A DNA stretch of 64,000 nucleotides from Ancylobacter sp. Lp-2. Its GTDB lineage: Bacteria > Pseudomonadota > Alphaproteobacteria > Rhizobiales > Xanthobacteraceae. The position numbers were made by a program, and so were the translations under genes. Location of the stretch: positions 101,591 to 165,590 of the forward strand of contig NZ_JAJALI010000011.1 of assembly GCF_020523795.1 (NCBI RefSeq), read 5' to 3'. Shown in pieces: positions 7,344 to 16,606 of this stretch (the stretch's first letter is position 1; each line of letters begins with the position of its first letter). Under the pieces are notes generated by a model, which saw only the letters and a list, made by a program, of their open reading frames with translations, was not told the DNA's origin and searched no databases.

Positions 7344-7964
7344 TCAAGATGCTTCCGGCGGTGTCTCTCTGAAATTGAGGCTCTGGTCGGCGGCGCAGAC
7401 CCAGAAAATCTCGGCATCGTCCTCGCCGGCGCTGAGCAGGGCATGGCCCATGGTGCTGTCGAAATAGGCGCTGTCGCCCTCGTCGAGCGTCACCGGCGCA
7501 TAGAACTCGGTGAGCAGCGTCACCCGGCCCTTGAGCACCAGAACGACCTCCTCGCCGGCATGGGCGACCAGCGTGCCGAATTCGCGCGTCTCATGGGCGC
7601 GCAGCCGTGCCTTCATCGGCTGCATGCGCTTGGCGGTGAGGTCGGAGCACAGCATTTCCAGCGTGTAGGCGGGGGTGCGGATGTAGTCGCCCTGCCCGGC
7701 GCGGGTGAGCGAGCGGCGACCATGCGGCACCTGCTTGCGGGTGGAGGAGAACAGCTCGGAAATATCGACATCCAGCCCTTTGGCGAGGCGGATGATGTTG
7801 TCATAGGTCGGGGAGAGCAGGTTGTTCTCGATCTTGGAGATCGCCGACGGCGAAATGCCGGAACGGGCCGACACCTGCTTGATGGTGAGACCGGAACGGC
7901 CGCGCAGCCCTCTCACACGGGCACCGAGATCGACCCCGAGGCTCTCGCCGGTCTTCATGTCCAT
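7344..7964 (-). CDS. XRE family transcriptional regulator with C-terminal cupin
   Basis: A 206-residue one-component regulator: helix-turn-helix at about residues 12-66 (VRGLRGRSGLTIKQVSARSGISPSAISKIENN is the canonical XRE pattern, quoted here by its key blocks), then a small cupin domain at about 110-190 (VLKGRVTLLTEFYAPVTLDEG) that should sense a small molecule. This PuuR/SutR-type architecture commonly regulates adjacent amino acid or amine catabolism genes. The start is the ATG at 7962-7964, preceded by GGAGG. It lies directly upstream of the importer operon on the same strand, so it probably controls the AT-rich promoter between them and perhaps itself. Confidence 0.85.
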   Translation of the reverse strand: MDMKTGESLGVDLGARVRGLRGRSGLTIKQVSARSGISPSAISKIENNLLSPTYDNIIRLAKGLDVDISELFSSTRKQVPHGRRSLTRAGQGDYIRTPAYTLEMLCSDLTAKRMQPMKARLRAHETREFGTLVAHAGEEVVLVLKGRVTLLTEFYAPVTLDEGDSAYFDSTMGHALLSAGEDDAEIFWVCAADQSLNFRETPPEAS

Positions 7965-9231
7965 GGTCGTGCCTCCGCCGGCAATACGAGTCCGACACAT
8001 CAAAGCATTGGCGGCGGAAGCGAACAATATATTCCGATAGGAAAATCGATGACGTCCTTGCGTCCGTCTGCTCGGGGGTAAGCGGTGGTCGCTGTGGGCG
8101 GATCCCGGGCCGCGTGGGCGTTACGGCTGACGCCGCTTCCGTCGAAAGCCTGTTTCGGGAGGTGGTTCGCCGCCATGCCGACCGACGGCAATCCTGGCAT
8201 TCAATCCCCGATATGGCGCCGCTCATTGCGTTGCGATGGCGGCGCCACCGGGGCTGGATGAAAGGTGCCGGTGATCGCCGGCGGGCCGGCGAGGAGGCGT
8301 GAAAGCGGCCTCGGTTTCGGGTTCAGCTTCGGTGCCTCAGATCTCGTGCCCGGCATCGACAAGCTGTCGGCCACCGTCGCGCGGCAGATATCGAGCGGCT
8401 GGTTCGCTCCGGAGCGCCGGGCGCTGATGCGGCGCGGGTCGTATCGGGGATCCACACCGTGACGACCTCCGGCGGTGTGGGATGCCGCGCGCGCCGTGTG
8501 TTGGTGGAGCGCGCATCGGGGAGGCGGGAAACCGTGCCCGGGAAACCGCGCATGATCGCGTGGAATCTTCGCTCGATCGAACCTGCCGTGGATTGCTCCC
8601 GAACCGATCCGGTCGGCGGCGAGCCGTGGAAGCGGATGCGGAGGAGGCGGGGTTCAGGCCGGGGGCATCGTTCGGCGACGATGTCCTTTTTTCCCGCCTC
8701 GCGGGTGCACGGGTTCTCGCTCGGCGGCGTGGGGGGACAATCGCGACCTGCAGAGTTGGTCGGCGCGAGCCCGGCTGTTGCACCCTATGTCCCGAGGCTT
8801 CGTGCGGCTGGGAAGACGAATGACGGCGCGGCTGCCGGCCATTGCAGGCGACGCAAGGTCGGCGTCTGGTTTTACTGCGCTGCACCATGCCCGGCCGCGC
8901 TCGAAGACTTTCCTCGACATTATAAATCATGATCGGAAGGATAAGATCTTATCATTGGAAAATATCGGGTCGAGCTAACACGCTACCCCTTGCCGGGCGA
9001 TGACGCGCCGGCATTCCGCCGAAACTCGGAGACACGAGGCGGCTGGAGGAAAACGCCAACGCCATCCGCCGCCGGACAGTGAGGACGGAGGCGGCCTCCC
9101 GTTCATCCTCCCGCCGATGACGCGGGAGCGATCGACGCGAAGGCCGCACCGGTGCAGCCCGGGCGTGCGCCCGGCTTGCCCCGGCGGTCCACCCCTGCCG
9201 GCCCGCGGGACTGAGCCCCGGAGGTGGTGCC
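7965..9231. other. Gene-poor region, 1.27 kb, with a 14-base palindrome
   Basis: No convincing gene was found on either strand. The open frames here give Arg-rich, low-complexity translations with no family likeness. The last 300 bases precede tctC and contain an AT-rich stretch (8920-8975) with the perfect palindrome GATAAGATCTTATC at 8940-8953, a plausible operator or promoter element for the tctC operon. The rest may be degraded coding sequence or a long untranslated region. Confidence 0.5.
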
Positions 9232-10218
9232 ATGAAATTCGCCCGTACGCTGTTGTGTGGCCTGGTCGGCGCGGTGCTCGCCACCGGTGCCGCCCTTGCC
9301 GATACCTATCCCTCGAAGCCGGTGAAGATCCTCGTGCCCTATGCGCCGGGCGGGGCCACCGACATCGTGGCACGCCTGCTCGCCGACCGGCTGCGCGAGA
9401 AGCTCGGCCAGGCCTTCGTCGTCGAGAACAAGCAGGGCGCCTTCGGCATCCTCGCCATCGAGGAGATGGTGCGCGCCAAGCCCGACGGCTACACGCTGAT
9501 GGTCGGCAACGTCTCGACCAACGCCATCACGCCGATCATCTACGCCGGCAAGTTCAAGATCGACTACCAGAAGGACGTGGTGGCCGTGGCGCGGCTGGCG
9601 GTGATCCCGGCTGTGGTGGTGGCGACGACGGCGAACGGCTTCAAGGTCGACACGCTCGCCGAGCTGGTCGCCTACGCCAAGCAGAATCCGGGCAAGCTGC
9701 GCTACACCAGCGCCGGCGTCGGCAGCTACCCGCATTTCGACATGGCGGTGTTCGCCAAGAAGGCCGGCTTCGACGCCGTGCACGTGCCAACCAAGGCGGG
9801 TGCCTCCGGCATGATCAACGACCTCATCACCGGTGACGTGCAGGCCGCCTTCATCAATGTGGCGAGCTCCATGGCCATGGTGAAGTCCGGCGACCTCAAG
9901 CCGCTGGCGGTCATCACCGACACCCGCATGAAGGAATATCCCGACGTGCCCACCCTGAAGGAGCTCGGCTATGCCGGCATCGGCACCTTCAACTGGCAGG
10001 GGCTGTTCGCACCGGCCGGCACGCCGAAACCGGTGCTCGATGCGCTGCACAAGGCGGTCGTCGAGGCGCTCGCCTCGCCGGAGATCGTCGCCGCCTTCCA
10101 GAAGCAGGTCATCGCCGCCGAGCCGAGCGCCTCGCAGGAGGACGCCCAGGCCTGGCTGAGCGCCGAGATCGAGAAATGGCGCAAGACGGTGGCCGACGCC
10201 AACGTTTCGCTGGAGTGA
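9232..10218 (+). CDS. tctC: Tripartite tricarboxylate transporter receptor (TctC/Bug family)
   Basis: A 328-residue periplasmic receptor of the Bug family. A Sec signal occupies about residues 1-23 (CGLVGAVLATGAALA, then DTYPSKPVKILVPYAPGGATDIVARLLADRL, which is diagnostic). GGAGGTGG precedes the ATG. It captures a carboxylate-type solute for the TctA/TctB membrane proteins encoded downstream. Unusually, a hydrolase gene lies between tctC and tctBA. The ligand is unknown; Bug proteins bind di- and tricarboxylates, nicotinate, benzoates and others, and the nearby Mo-hydroxylase favours an aromatic or N-heterocyclic acid. Confidence 0.88.
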   Translation: MKFARTLLCGLVGAVLATGAALADTYPSKPVKILVPYAPGGATDIVARLLADRLREKLGQAFVVENKQGAFGILAIEEMVRAKPDGYTLMVGNVSTNAITPIIYAGKFKIDYQKDVVAVARLAVIPAVVVATTANGFKVDTLAELVAYAKQNPGKLRYTSAGVGSYPHFDMAVFAKKAGFDAVHVPTKAGASGMINDLITGDVQAAFINVASSMAMVKSGDLKPLAVITDTRMKEYPDVPTLKELGYAGIGTFNWQGLFAPAGTPKPVLDALHKAVVEALASPEIVAAFQKQVIAAEPSASQEDAQAWLSAEIEKWRKTVADANVSLE

Positions 10219-10267
10219 GCCTCGCGCCCGCCGCCGCCTTTCCCGATCATCGCCCGGAATCCCGCTC

Positions 10268-11968
10268 ATGAACGCGCCCACGACCCTCGCCCCGCAAACG
10301 GCCACCGCGTCCCGGATCGTCATCGAGAGGGATGTCGACATCCCCATGCGTGACGGCGTGATGCTCAAGGCCGACATCTTCCGGCCGGAAGGCGAGGGGC
10401 CGTTTCCGGTCATCATGAATCTCGGCCCCTACCAGAAGGACAAGATCTGGGTGCCGCCGGAGGATCTGGCGGAGAAGGCCAACCCGCTGATGAACTGGGA
10501 GACGGTCAATCCCGAATGGTGGGTGCCGCGCGGCTATGCGCTGGTGCGGGTGGATGCCCGCGGCACCGGAAAATCGCCCGGCCAGGGCGAGCCCTGGTCC
10601 TACCAGGAGGCGGTCGACTATTACGACGCCATCGAATGGGCGGCGGTGCAGCCGTGGTCGAGCGGCAAGATCGGCCTGAGCGGCATCTCCTATTTCGCGA
10701 TCAACCAGTGGTTCGTTGCCAATCTCCAGCCGCCCTCGCTCACGGCGATGATCCCCTGGGAGGGCTTCGCCGACCTCTATCGCGACGCGCTGTTCCATGG
10801 CGGGCTCTTGAACCTGTTCATGACCAACTGGTTCGTCACCCACATGATGCACCACCTGCTGGGGCGGGCCTACCGGCACAACCCCGACACCTTCCAGACC
10901 AACACGCTGTGGAAGTGGGTGCGCAACAGCCTCGACAGCGGCGCCTTCCGCGGCGAGCAGGCGCAGTGGGACCGGATCACCGTGCCGTTCCTCACCGTCG
11001 GCAACTGGTCCGGCATGGGGCTGCACATGCGCGGCAACACCGAGGCCTTCATGCGCGCCGCCTCGCCGCACAAGAAGCTGCGCATGCATGCCGGCAACCA
11101 TGTGCACCCCTTCTACACCGAGGACGGCCGCAACGATCAGCTGCGCTTCTTCGACCACTGGCTGAAGGGCGAGCCCAACGGGGTGATGGACGAGCCGCCG
11201 GTGAAGCTGTGGATCCGCCAGGGCAACAGCGAGGGCTTCTGGCGCCACGAGAACGAGTGGCCGCTGGCGCGTACCCGGTGGACCAAGTTCCATTTCGACC
11301 TGTCGCCGCCGGCGGCGGACCAGCCGAAGAATTCAGGCCGGCTGACGCGGCAGGCGCCGGAGGAGGACGCTTCGCGCACCTATTTCGCCAGCGGCGCCGG
11401 CAAGGCGGGGCAGGCCTCGGCCTCGTCCACCTTCCTCGCGGCCGGGGCGATGATGGCGGGCATGGGCATCGCGCTGGAAACGCCGCCGCTGGAGGAAGAC
11501 GTCGAGGTCACCGGGCCGGTGATGGCGCGCTTCTGGGTGTCGAGCTCCACCGAGGACATGGACCTGTTCCTGACGCTGCGCAACATCGATGCCGAGGGCA
11601 ACGACGTCTTCGAGGTCGGCCAGCAGGGCCAGCAGGTGCCGGTGGCCAAGGGCTGGCTACGCGTGTCGCATCGCGAGCTGGACCCGGAGCTGAGCCGGCC
11701 CTACCGTCCCTATCACGCCCATAAGCGGCGGCTGTGGCTGTCGCCGGGCGAGAAGGTCGAGGTGCAGGTCGAGGTCTGGTCGACCAGCATGGTGTTCCGC
11801 AAGGGCCATCGCATCCGGCTGGACATCCAGCCGCGCGACGGCCTCGGCAGCATCCACTACACGCATTATCACGCGGATTATAATACCGGTAACAACACCA
11901 TCCATTCGGGCGGCTCGCACGAATCCTACCTGCTGCTGCCGATCATCCCGGCCGCCGATCATGGTTGA
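10268..11968 (+). CDS. CocE/NonD family hydrolase
   Basis: A 566-residue alpha/beta hydrolase of the X-Pro dipeptidyl-peptidase/CocE type: N-terminal VDIPMRDGVMLKADIFRP, oxyanion-side LVRVDARGTGKSPG, nucleophile Ser141 in GLSGISYFA, and a C-terminal jelly-roll domain with the typical GWLRVSHRELDPELSRPYRPYH. There is no signal peptide, so it is cytoplasmic. It should cleave an ester or amide after import by the TTT system. It overlaps tctB by 8 bases and has a paralogue at 17030-18823 in the same operon. Cocaine esterase, glutaryl acylase and alpha-amino ester hydrolase are relatives. Confidence 0.85.
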   Translation: MNAPTTLAPQTATASRIVIERDVDIPMRDGVMLKADIFRPEGEGPFPVIMNLGPYQKDKIWVPPEDLAEKANPLMNWETVNPEWWVPRGYALVRVDARGTGKSPGQGEPWSYQEAVDYYDAIEWAAVQPWSSGKIGLSGISYFAINQWFVANLQPPSLTAMIPWEGFADLYRDALFHGGLLNLFMTNWFVTHMMHHLLGRAYRHNPDTFQTNTLWKWVRNSLDSGAFRGEQAQWDRITVPFLTVGNWSGMGLHMRGNTEAFMRAASPHKKLRMHAGNHVHPFYTEDGRNDQLRFFDHWLKGEPNGVMDEPPVKLWIRQGNSEGFWRHENEWPLARTRWTKFHFDLSPPAADQPKNSGRLTRQAPEEDASRTYFASGAGKAGQASASSTFLAAGAMMAGMGIALETPPLEEDVEVTGPVMARFWVSSSTEDMDLFLTLRNIDAEGNDVFEVGQQGQQVPVAKGWLRVSHRELDPELSRPYRPYHAHKRRLWLSPGEKVEVQVEVWSTSMVFRKGHRIRLDIQPRDGLGSIHYTHYHADYNTGNNTIHSGGSHESYLLLPIIPAADHG

Positions 11969-12446
11969 GCGCTCCGCCTCCGACCCGTCGGCGCGCGCGC
12001 CGGGGCCGTCGGGCCGTCCCGACCTGTGGGCGGGCGTCATGTTCGCCGCCATCGGCGCGGCCGGCCTCTATCTGATGCGCGGCTACGAGATGGGGACGGC
12101 GGCGCGCATGGGGGCGGGCTACGTGCCGCGACTGGTGTGCTGGGGGCTGGTGGCGCTCGGCTCCGTCATCGCCCTGCGCGGGTTCTCGGCGGAGCGGGAA
12201 GAGGAGGACGGGGTCGCCTGGCGGCCGCTGGCCTTCGTCTCGCTCGCCATCGTCGCCTTCGGCCTGATGGTGGAGCGCACCGGCCTGGTGGCCGCGGCGG
12301 CCGGGCTGATCGGGCTCGGCGCGCTGGCCGGACGCGACGTGCGCCCGCTGGAGACGCTCACCCTCGGCGCCGCGCTGATCGCCGGCTCGGTGCTGGTCTT
12401 CGTCTGGTGCCTCGGGCTGTCCCTCCCGATCTGGCCGGAGTTCTAG
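11961..12446 (+). CDS. tctB: Tripartite tricarboxylate transporter small membrane subunit TctB
   Basis: A 161-residue inner-membrane protein with about four hydrophobic helices (LWAGVMFAAIGAAGLYLM, then RLVCWGLVALGSVIAL, RPLAFVSLAIVAFGLMV and LGAALIAGSVLVFVWCLG), the layout of TctB. It is the small partner of TctA. Its start is 8 bases inside the CocE-like gene and its stop abuts the tctA ATG, so all are translated from one message. Confidence 0.85.
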   Translation: MVERSASDPSARAPGPSGRPDLWAGVMFAAIGAAGLYLMRGYEMGTAARMGAGYVPRLVCWGLVALGSVIALRGFSAEREEEDGVAWRPLAFVSLAIVAFGLMVERTGLVAAAAGLIGLGALAGRDVRPLETLTLGAALIAGSVLVFVWCLGLSLPIWPEF

Positions 12447-13964
12447 ATGCACGATTTGCTCGCCCATCTCGCGCTCGGCTTCGACGCCGCCCTGACCCCG
12501 GCCAATCTCGGCTTCGCCCTCATCGGCTGCCTGGTGGGCACGCTGATCGGCGTGTTGCCGGGGATCGGGCCGGTGGCGACGGTGGCGATGCTGCTGCCGC
12601 TGACCTTCTACCTCACCCCGATATCCGGGCTGATCATGCTGTCGGGCATTTTCTACGGCGCCCAGTATGGCGGCTCGACCACGGCGATCCTGGTCAACCT
12701 GCCGGGGGAGACCTCGGCCGTCGTGACCTGTCTCGACGGCTACCAGATGGCGCGGCAGGGGCGCGCCGGTCCGGCGCTGGCGGCGGCGGCGCTGGGCTCC
12801 TTCTTCGCCGGCACGGTGGCGACGGTGCTCATCGCGCTCGCCGCGCCGCCGCTCGCCATGGTCGGACGCTCCTTCGGCGCGCCGGAATATTTCTCGCTGA
12901 TGACCTTCGGCCTGCTCGCCACCGTGGTGCTGGCGAGCGGCTCTGTGCCGAAGGCGATCGCGATGATCTTCCTCGGCGTGCTGCTCGGCATGGTCGGCAC
13001 CGACGTCAATAGCGGCAATGCCCGCTTCGACCTCGGCATCGCCAACCTCGCCGACGGCATCAATTTCGTCCCGCTCTCCATCGGCCTGTTCGGGCTGAGC
13101 GAGATCATCGTCACGCTGGCACACGGGTCGCAGGACCGCTCGGTGCTGGGCGGCCGGATCGCGCATCTGTGGCCGAGCCGCGAGGACTTCCGGCGCGGCT
13201 TCCCGGCGGTGCTGCGCGGCACGGCCATCGGCTCGTTCCTCGGCGTGCTGCCCGGCGGCGGCGCCACACTGAGCTCCTTCGCCGCCTACATGTTCGAGAA
13301 GAAGCTGTCGCGCCAGCCGGAACGCTTCGGCCACGGCGCCATCGAGGGCGTGGCGGCACCGGAAGCGGCGAACAATGCCGGCGCGCAGACCTCCTTCATC
13401 CCGATGCTGACGCTCGGCATTCCCGGCAACGCCACCATGGCGTTGATCATCGGGGCGCTGACCATCCACGGCATCCAGCCGGGGCCGACGGTGATGACCG
13501 AGAACCCCCAGCTTTTCTGGGGTGTGGTCGCCAGCATGTGGATCGGCAACCTGATGCTGGTGGTCATCAACCTGCCGCTGATCGGCCTGTGGGTGAGCCT
13601 GCTGCGCATCCCCTACCGGCTGCTCTACCTCGCCATCCTGCTGTTCTGCGCCATCGGCGTGTACACGGTGAACAATTCCAGCTTCGACGTGCTGCTCGCC
13701 GCCGGCTTCGGCGTGCTCGGCTACGTCTTCATCCGCCTGCGCTGCGAGCCGGCGCCGCTGCTGCTCGGCTTCGTCCTCGGGCCGCTGATGGAGGAGAACC
13801 TCCGGCGCTCCATGCTGATCTCCGGCGGCGATCCGCTGATCTTCCTGCAAAGGCCGATCTGCCTCGCGCTGCTGCTCGCGACGGCGGTCCTGCTGGCGCT
13901 GATCGTGCTGCCGTCGATCCGTCGCACACGGGAGGTCGCCTTTCACGAGCCGGAGGGAGCATGA
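12447..13964 (+). CDS. tctA: Tripartite tricarboxylate transporter large permease TctA
   Basis: A 505-residue polytopic permease of about 10-12 helices. It shows the TctA hallmarks GTLIGVLPGIGPVATVAMLLP near the start, FYGAQYGGSTTAILVNLPGE, and the repeated second-half motif GVLPGGGATLSSFAAYMFEK with NNAGAQTSFIPMLTLGIPG. It is the secondary transporter channel that works with TctB and the periplasmic receptor. It begins directly after tctB and shares ATGA with the following Fe-S gene. Confidence 0.92.
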   Translation: MHDLLAHLALGFDAALTPANLGFALIGCLVGTLIGVLPGIGPVATVAMLLPLTFYLTPISGLIMLSGIFYGAQYGGSTTAILVNLPGETSAVVTCLDGYQMARQGRAGPALAAAALGSFFAGTVATVLIALAAPPLAMVGRSFGAPEYFSLMTFGLLATVVLASGSVPKAIAMIFLGVLLGMVGTDVNSGNARFDLGIANLADGINFVPLSIGLFGLSEIIVTLAHGSQDRSVLGGRIAHLWPSREDFRRGFPAVLRGTAIGSFLGVLPGGGATLSSFAAYMFEKKLSRQPERFGHGAIEGVAAPEAANNAGAQTSFIPMLTLGIPGNATMALIIGALTIHGIQPGPTVMTENPQLFWGVVASMWIGNLMLVVINLPLIGLWVSLLRIPYRLLYLAILLFCAIGVYTVNNSSFDVLLAAGFGVLGYVFIRLRCEPAPLLLGFVLGPLMEENLRRSMLISGGDPLIFLQRPICLALLLATAVLLALIVLPSIRRTREVAFHEPEGA

Positions 13965-14455
13965 GCGCGCTGGCTCCCCAGATGGTCCGCTTCACGGTCA
14001 ACGGGCAGGGCGTCGAGGTCGACGCCGCCGGCGACGTGCCGCTGCTTGCGGTGCTGCGGGGGGAGCTCGGGCTCACCGGCTCGCGCTTCGGCTGCGGCCT
14101 GGAACAGTGCGGCGCCTGCACGGTGCTGGTGGACGGCGAGCCGGCCTATGCGTGCTCGCGCCCGGCCTGGAGCGTGGCGGACCGATCGGTAGCCACGATC
14201 GAGGCGGCCGAGCACGACCTTGTCCTCGCCGCGCTCCGGCGGGCCTTTCTCGACGAGCAGGCCGGCCAGTGCGGCTATTGCCTGTCGGGCATCATCCTGA
14301 GCGCGCGTGCCTTGCTGGCGCGCGAGCCTTCGCCGGACCGTCCCGCCATCGTGGCGGCGCTCGACCGGCATCTGTGCCGGTGCGGGGCGCATAACCGCAT
14401 CGTCCGGGCGGTGCAGCGCGCCGCGGCGCGCCTCGCCGAGGAGGTCGCGCCATGA
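13961..14455 (+). CDS. (2Fe-2S)-binding subunit of a molybdenum hydroxylase (IorA/NicA type)
   Basis: A 164-residue electron-transfer subunit with two [2Fe-2S] clusters. Plant-ferredoxin-type Cys45, 50, 53 and 65 occur in FGCGLEQCGACTVLVDGEPAYAC. Four more (Cys104, 107, 139, 141) occur in GQCGYC and HLCRCG. It pairs with the large Mo-subunit whose gene overlaps it by ATGA. No FAD subunit gene follows, which places it with isoquinoline 1-oxidoreductase or nicotinate dehydrogenase types rather than three-subunit xanthine dehydrogenases. The ATG at 13961 overlaps the tctA stop. Confidence 0.9.
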   Translation: MSALAPQMVRFTVNGQGVEVDAAGDVPLLAVLRGELGLTGSRFGCGLEQCGACTVLVDGEPAYACSRPAWSVADRSVATIEAAEHDLVLAALRRAFLDEQAGQCGYCLSGIILSARALLAREPSPDRPAIVAALDRHLCRCGAHNRIVRAVQRAAARLAEEVAP

Positions 14456-16563
14456 TCGCCAACCAGCTGCCGCGCAGCCTCGCCGACAATCCGCGCCTCG
14501 ACGCCTGGATCGGTTTCGACCGGCCGGGGCAGGTGCGGATTTCCACCGGGAAGGTGGAGTTGGGCCAGGGGGTGCTCACCGCCATCGCCCAGATCGCTGC
14601 CGAGGAACTCGACGTCGCTCCCACGCGCCTGCGCCTGGTCTCCGGCGAGGCCGGGGAGGGGCCGAACGAGGGCTACACCGCCGGCAGCTATTCGGTGGAG
14701 AATTCCGGCGGCGCGCTCCGCATCGTCTGCGCCGAGGTGCGGGCGCTGTTCCTGGAGCGGACGGCGGTGCTGCTCGACTGCGCCGCTGAGGAGCTCGACG
14801 TCGATGACGGGGCGTTCCGCCGCGACGGCCGGCCCACCGGCTTCGACTACTGGCGGCTCGCCGGCGATATCGACCTGTCCCGCGAGGCCACGGGCGGCGC
14901 CTCGCCCAAGCCGGTTGCCGCCTACCGGCTGGTCGGGCGCTCGCTGCCGCGTACGGACCTGCCGGAGAAGATCGGCGGCGGCGCCTTCATCCATGACATG
15001 CGGATGCCGGACCTGCTGCATGCGCGCGTGCTGCGGCAGGCCTGGCGCGGCGCCGTGCTCGGCGCGCTCGACGAGCGGGCGCTGCATCGCGCGGCGCGGC
15101 GGACCATCGAGGTGGTGCGCGAGGGGAGCTTCCTCGCCCTGCTCGGCGACGACGAGGCGAGCGTCGAGGCGGCCGCGGCGGTCGCGCGCGAGAAGGCCAC
15201 GTGGAGCGGCGGCGAGAGGCCGCCCGACGAGGTGGCGGACGCCGGCTGGCTGATGGCGCAGCCCACGGTGGAGCGGGTGATCGCCGAAGGCGAGCCGGCG
15301 GAGGCCGGAGAGAAGATCGAGGCGACCTATTCGCGGGGCTTCATCGCCCATGCCTCCATTGGCCCCAGCTGCGCACTGGCCCATTGGGACGGGACACGCC
15401 TCGACGTCTGGACGCATTCGCAGGGGGTCTATCCGCTGCGCCAGTCGCTGGCCCGTGCGCTGGGGCTCGATCCGGGCGCGGTGGCGGTGCGGCACCGGCA
15501 GGCGGCGGGATGCTACGGCCATAACGGCGCTGACGATGCCGCCTTCGACGCCGCTCTGCTGGCGACGCGGCGGCCCGGCCGCACGGTGCGGGTGCAGTGG
15601 ACGCGGGCGGACGAGCTCACCGCCTCTCCCTTCGGTGCGCCGATGGCGGTGCGGCTGCGCGCCGCGCTGGGGCCGCAGGGGCGACCGGCCGACTGGGGCA
15701 TCGAGATCTGGTCGGCGCCGCACGGCCAGCGGCCGGGCATGCATGGCGTGGTCAACCTGATCGGCGCCGAGGCGCTGCCGGGCGCGCCGCCGCGCGTGCC
15801 GCCGGGCGACGTGCCCGATGCCAACGGCTTCGGTTCGGCGCGCAACGCCCATGCGCCCTACGATCTGCCGGCGCAGCGCATCGTCACCCATTTCGTCGCC
15901 GGCCATCCGGTGCGCACCTCCTCGCTGCGCGGGCTCGGCGCCTTCGCCAATGTCTTCGCCATCGAAAGCTTCATCGACGAGCTGGCGGAGGCGGCGGGGC
16001 GGGATCCCGTGGCCTATCGGCTGTCGCTGCTGGCCGACCCGCGGGCGCGCGCGACCATCGAGGCGGTCGCCGCCATGGCCGGCTGGTCGCCGGACGCGCC
16101 GGCGGGCGAGGGGACGGCGAAGGGCATCGGCTTCTCCCGCTACAAGAACAAGGCCGCCTACATGGCCGCCATCGCCGAGGTCGAGCTCGACGAGGAGGTC
16201 CGCGTCACCCGCGTGTGGTGCGCGGTGGATGCGGGGCTGGTGATCAACCCGGACGGCGCGGCGAACCAGGTGGAGGGCGGCGTCGTCCAGGCCGCGAGCT
16301 GGGCGCTGAAGGAGAGCGTCCGCTTCCAGGACGGCCGGGCCGGCTGCGTCCAGTGGGACGACTACCCGATCCTGCGTTTCTCCGAGGTGCCGGCGGTGGA
16401 GATCCGCTTCATGGACATGGCGAGCGAACCGCCGCTCGGCCTCGGCGAAGTGGCGCAGGGACCCACGGCGGCGGCCATCGGCAATGCGGTGGCGCGGGCG
16501 CTCGGCGCGCGCATCCGCGACCTGCCGCTGAGCCGCGACCGCATCATCGAGGCGCTGCTGTGA
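14452..16563 (+). CDS. Molybdopterin-binding large subunit of an IorB/nicotinate dehydrogenase-like hydroxylase
   Basis: A 703-residue aldehyde oxidase/xanthine dehydrogenase-family subunit. Its domain order is IorB-like: an N-terminal molybdopterin segment first (VRISTGKVELGQGVLTAIAQ, NEGYTAGSYSVENSGGA), then the hammerhead region (YRLVGRSLPRTDLPEKIGGGAF), then the rest, with the active-site Glu near residue 666 in PPLGLGEVAQGPTAAAIG. It lacks the cytochrome c domains of NicB and any signal peptide, so its electron acceptor is not evident. It would hydroxylate an aromatic heterocycle or aldehyde taken up by the TTT system. No maturation gene (xdhC type) is in the window. Confidence 0.88.
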   Translation: MIANQLPRSLADNPRLDAWIGFDRPGQVRISTGKVELGQGVLTAIAQIAAEELDVAPTRLRLVSGEAGEGPNEGYTAGSYSVENSGGALRIVCAEVRALFLERTAVLLDCAAEELDVDDGAFRRDGRPTGFDYWRLAGDIDLSREATGGASPKPVAAYRLVGRSLPRTDLPEKIGGGAFIHDMRMPDLLHARVLRQAWRGAVLGALDERALHRAARRTIEVVREGSFLALLGDDEASVEAAAAVAREKATWSGGERPPDEVADAGWLMAQPTVERVIAEGEPAEAGEKIEATYSRGFIAHASIGPSCALAHWDGTRLDVWTHSQGVYPLRQSLARALGLDPGAVAVRHRQAAGCYGHNGADDAAFDAALLATRRPGRTVRVQWTRADELTASPFGAPMAVRLRAALGPQGRPADWGIEIWSAPHGQRPGMHGVVNLIGAEALPGAPPRVPPGDVPDANGFGSARNAHAPYDLPAQRIVTHFVAGHPVRTSSLRGLGAFANVFAIESFIDELAEAAGRDPVAYRLSLLADPRARATIEAVAAMAGWSPDAPAGEGTAKGIGFSRYKNKAAYMAAIAEVELDEEVRVTRVWCAVDAGLVINPDGAANQVEGGVVQAASWALKESVRFQDGRAGCVQWDDYPILRFSEVPAVEIRFMDMASEPPLGLGEVAQGPTAAAIGNAVARALGARIRDLPLSRDRIIEALL

Positions 16564-16606
16564 CAGCCGCCGGGAACGCACGAGACAGGCAATGGGAGAC
16601 GCCGAC

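Noticed and set aside
8459..8932. Open frames of 60-200 codons on both strands in the 7965-9231 gap
   Set aside because: The translations are Arg/Gly/Ala-rich, have no family likeness or good ribosome site, and overlap each other in several frames, as expected from GC-rich DNA.
11943..13946. 667-codon minus-strand frame opposite tctB and tctA
   Set aside because: The translation is a His/Arg/Asp/Gln-rich antisense shadow; the TctA and TctB motifs on the plus strand are unambiguous.
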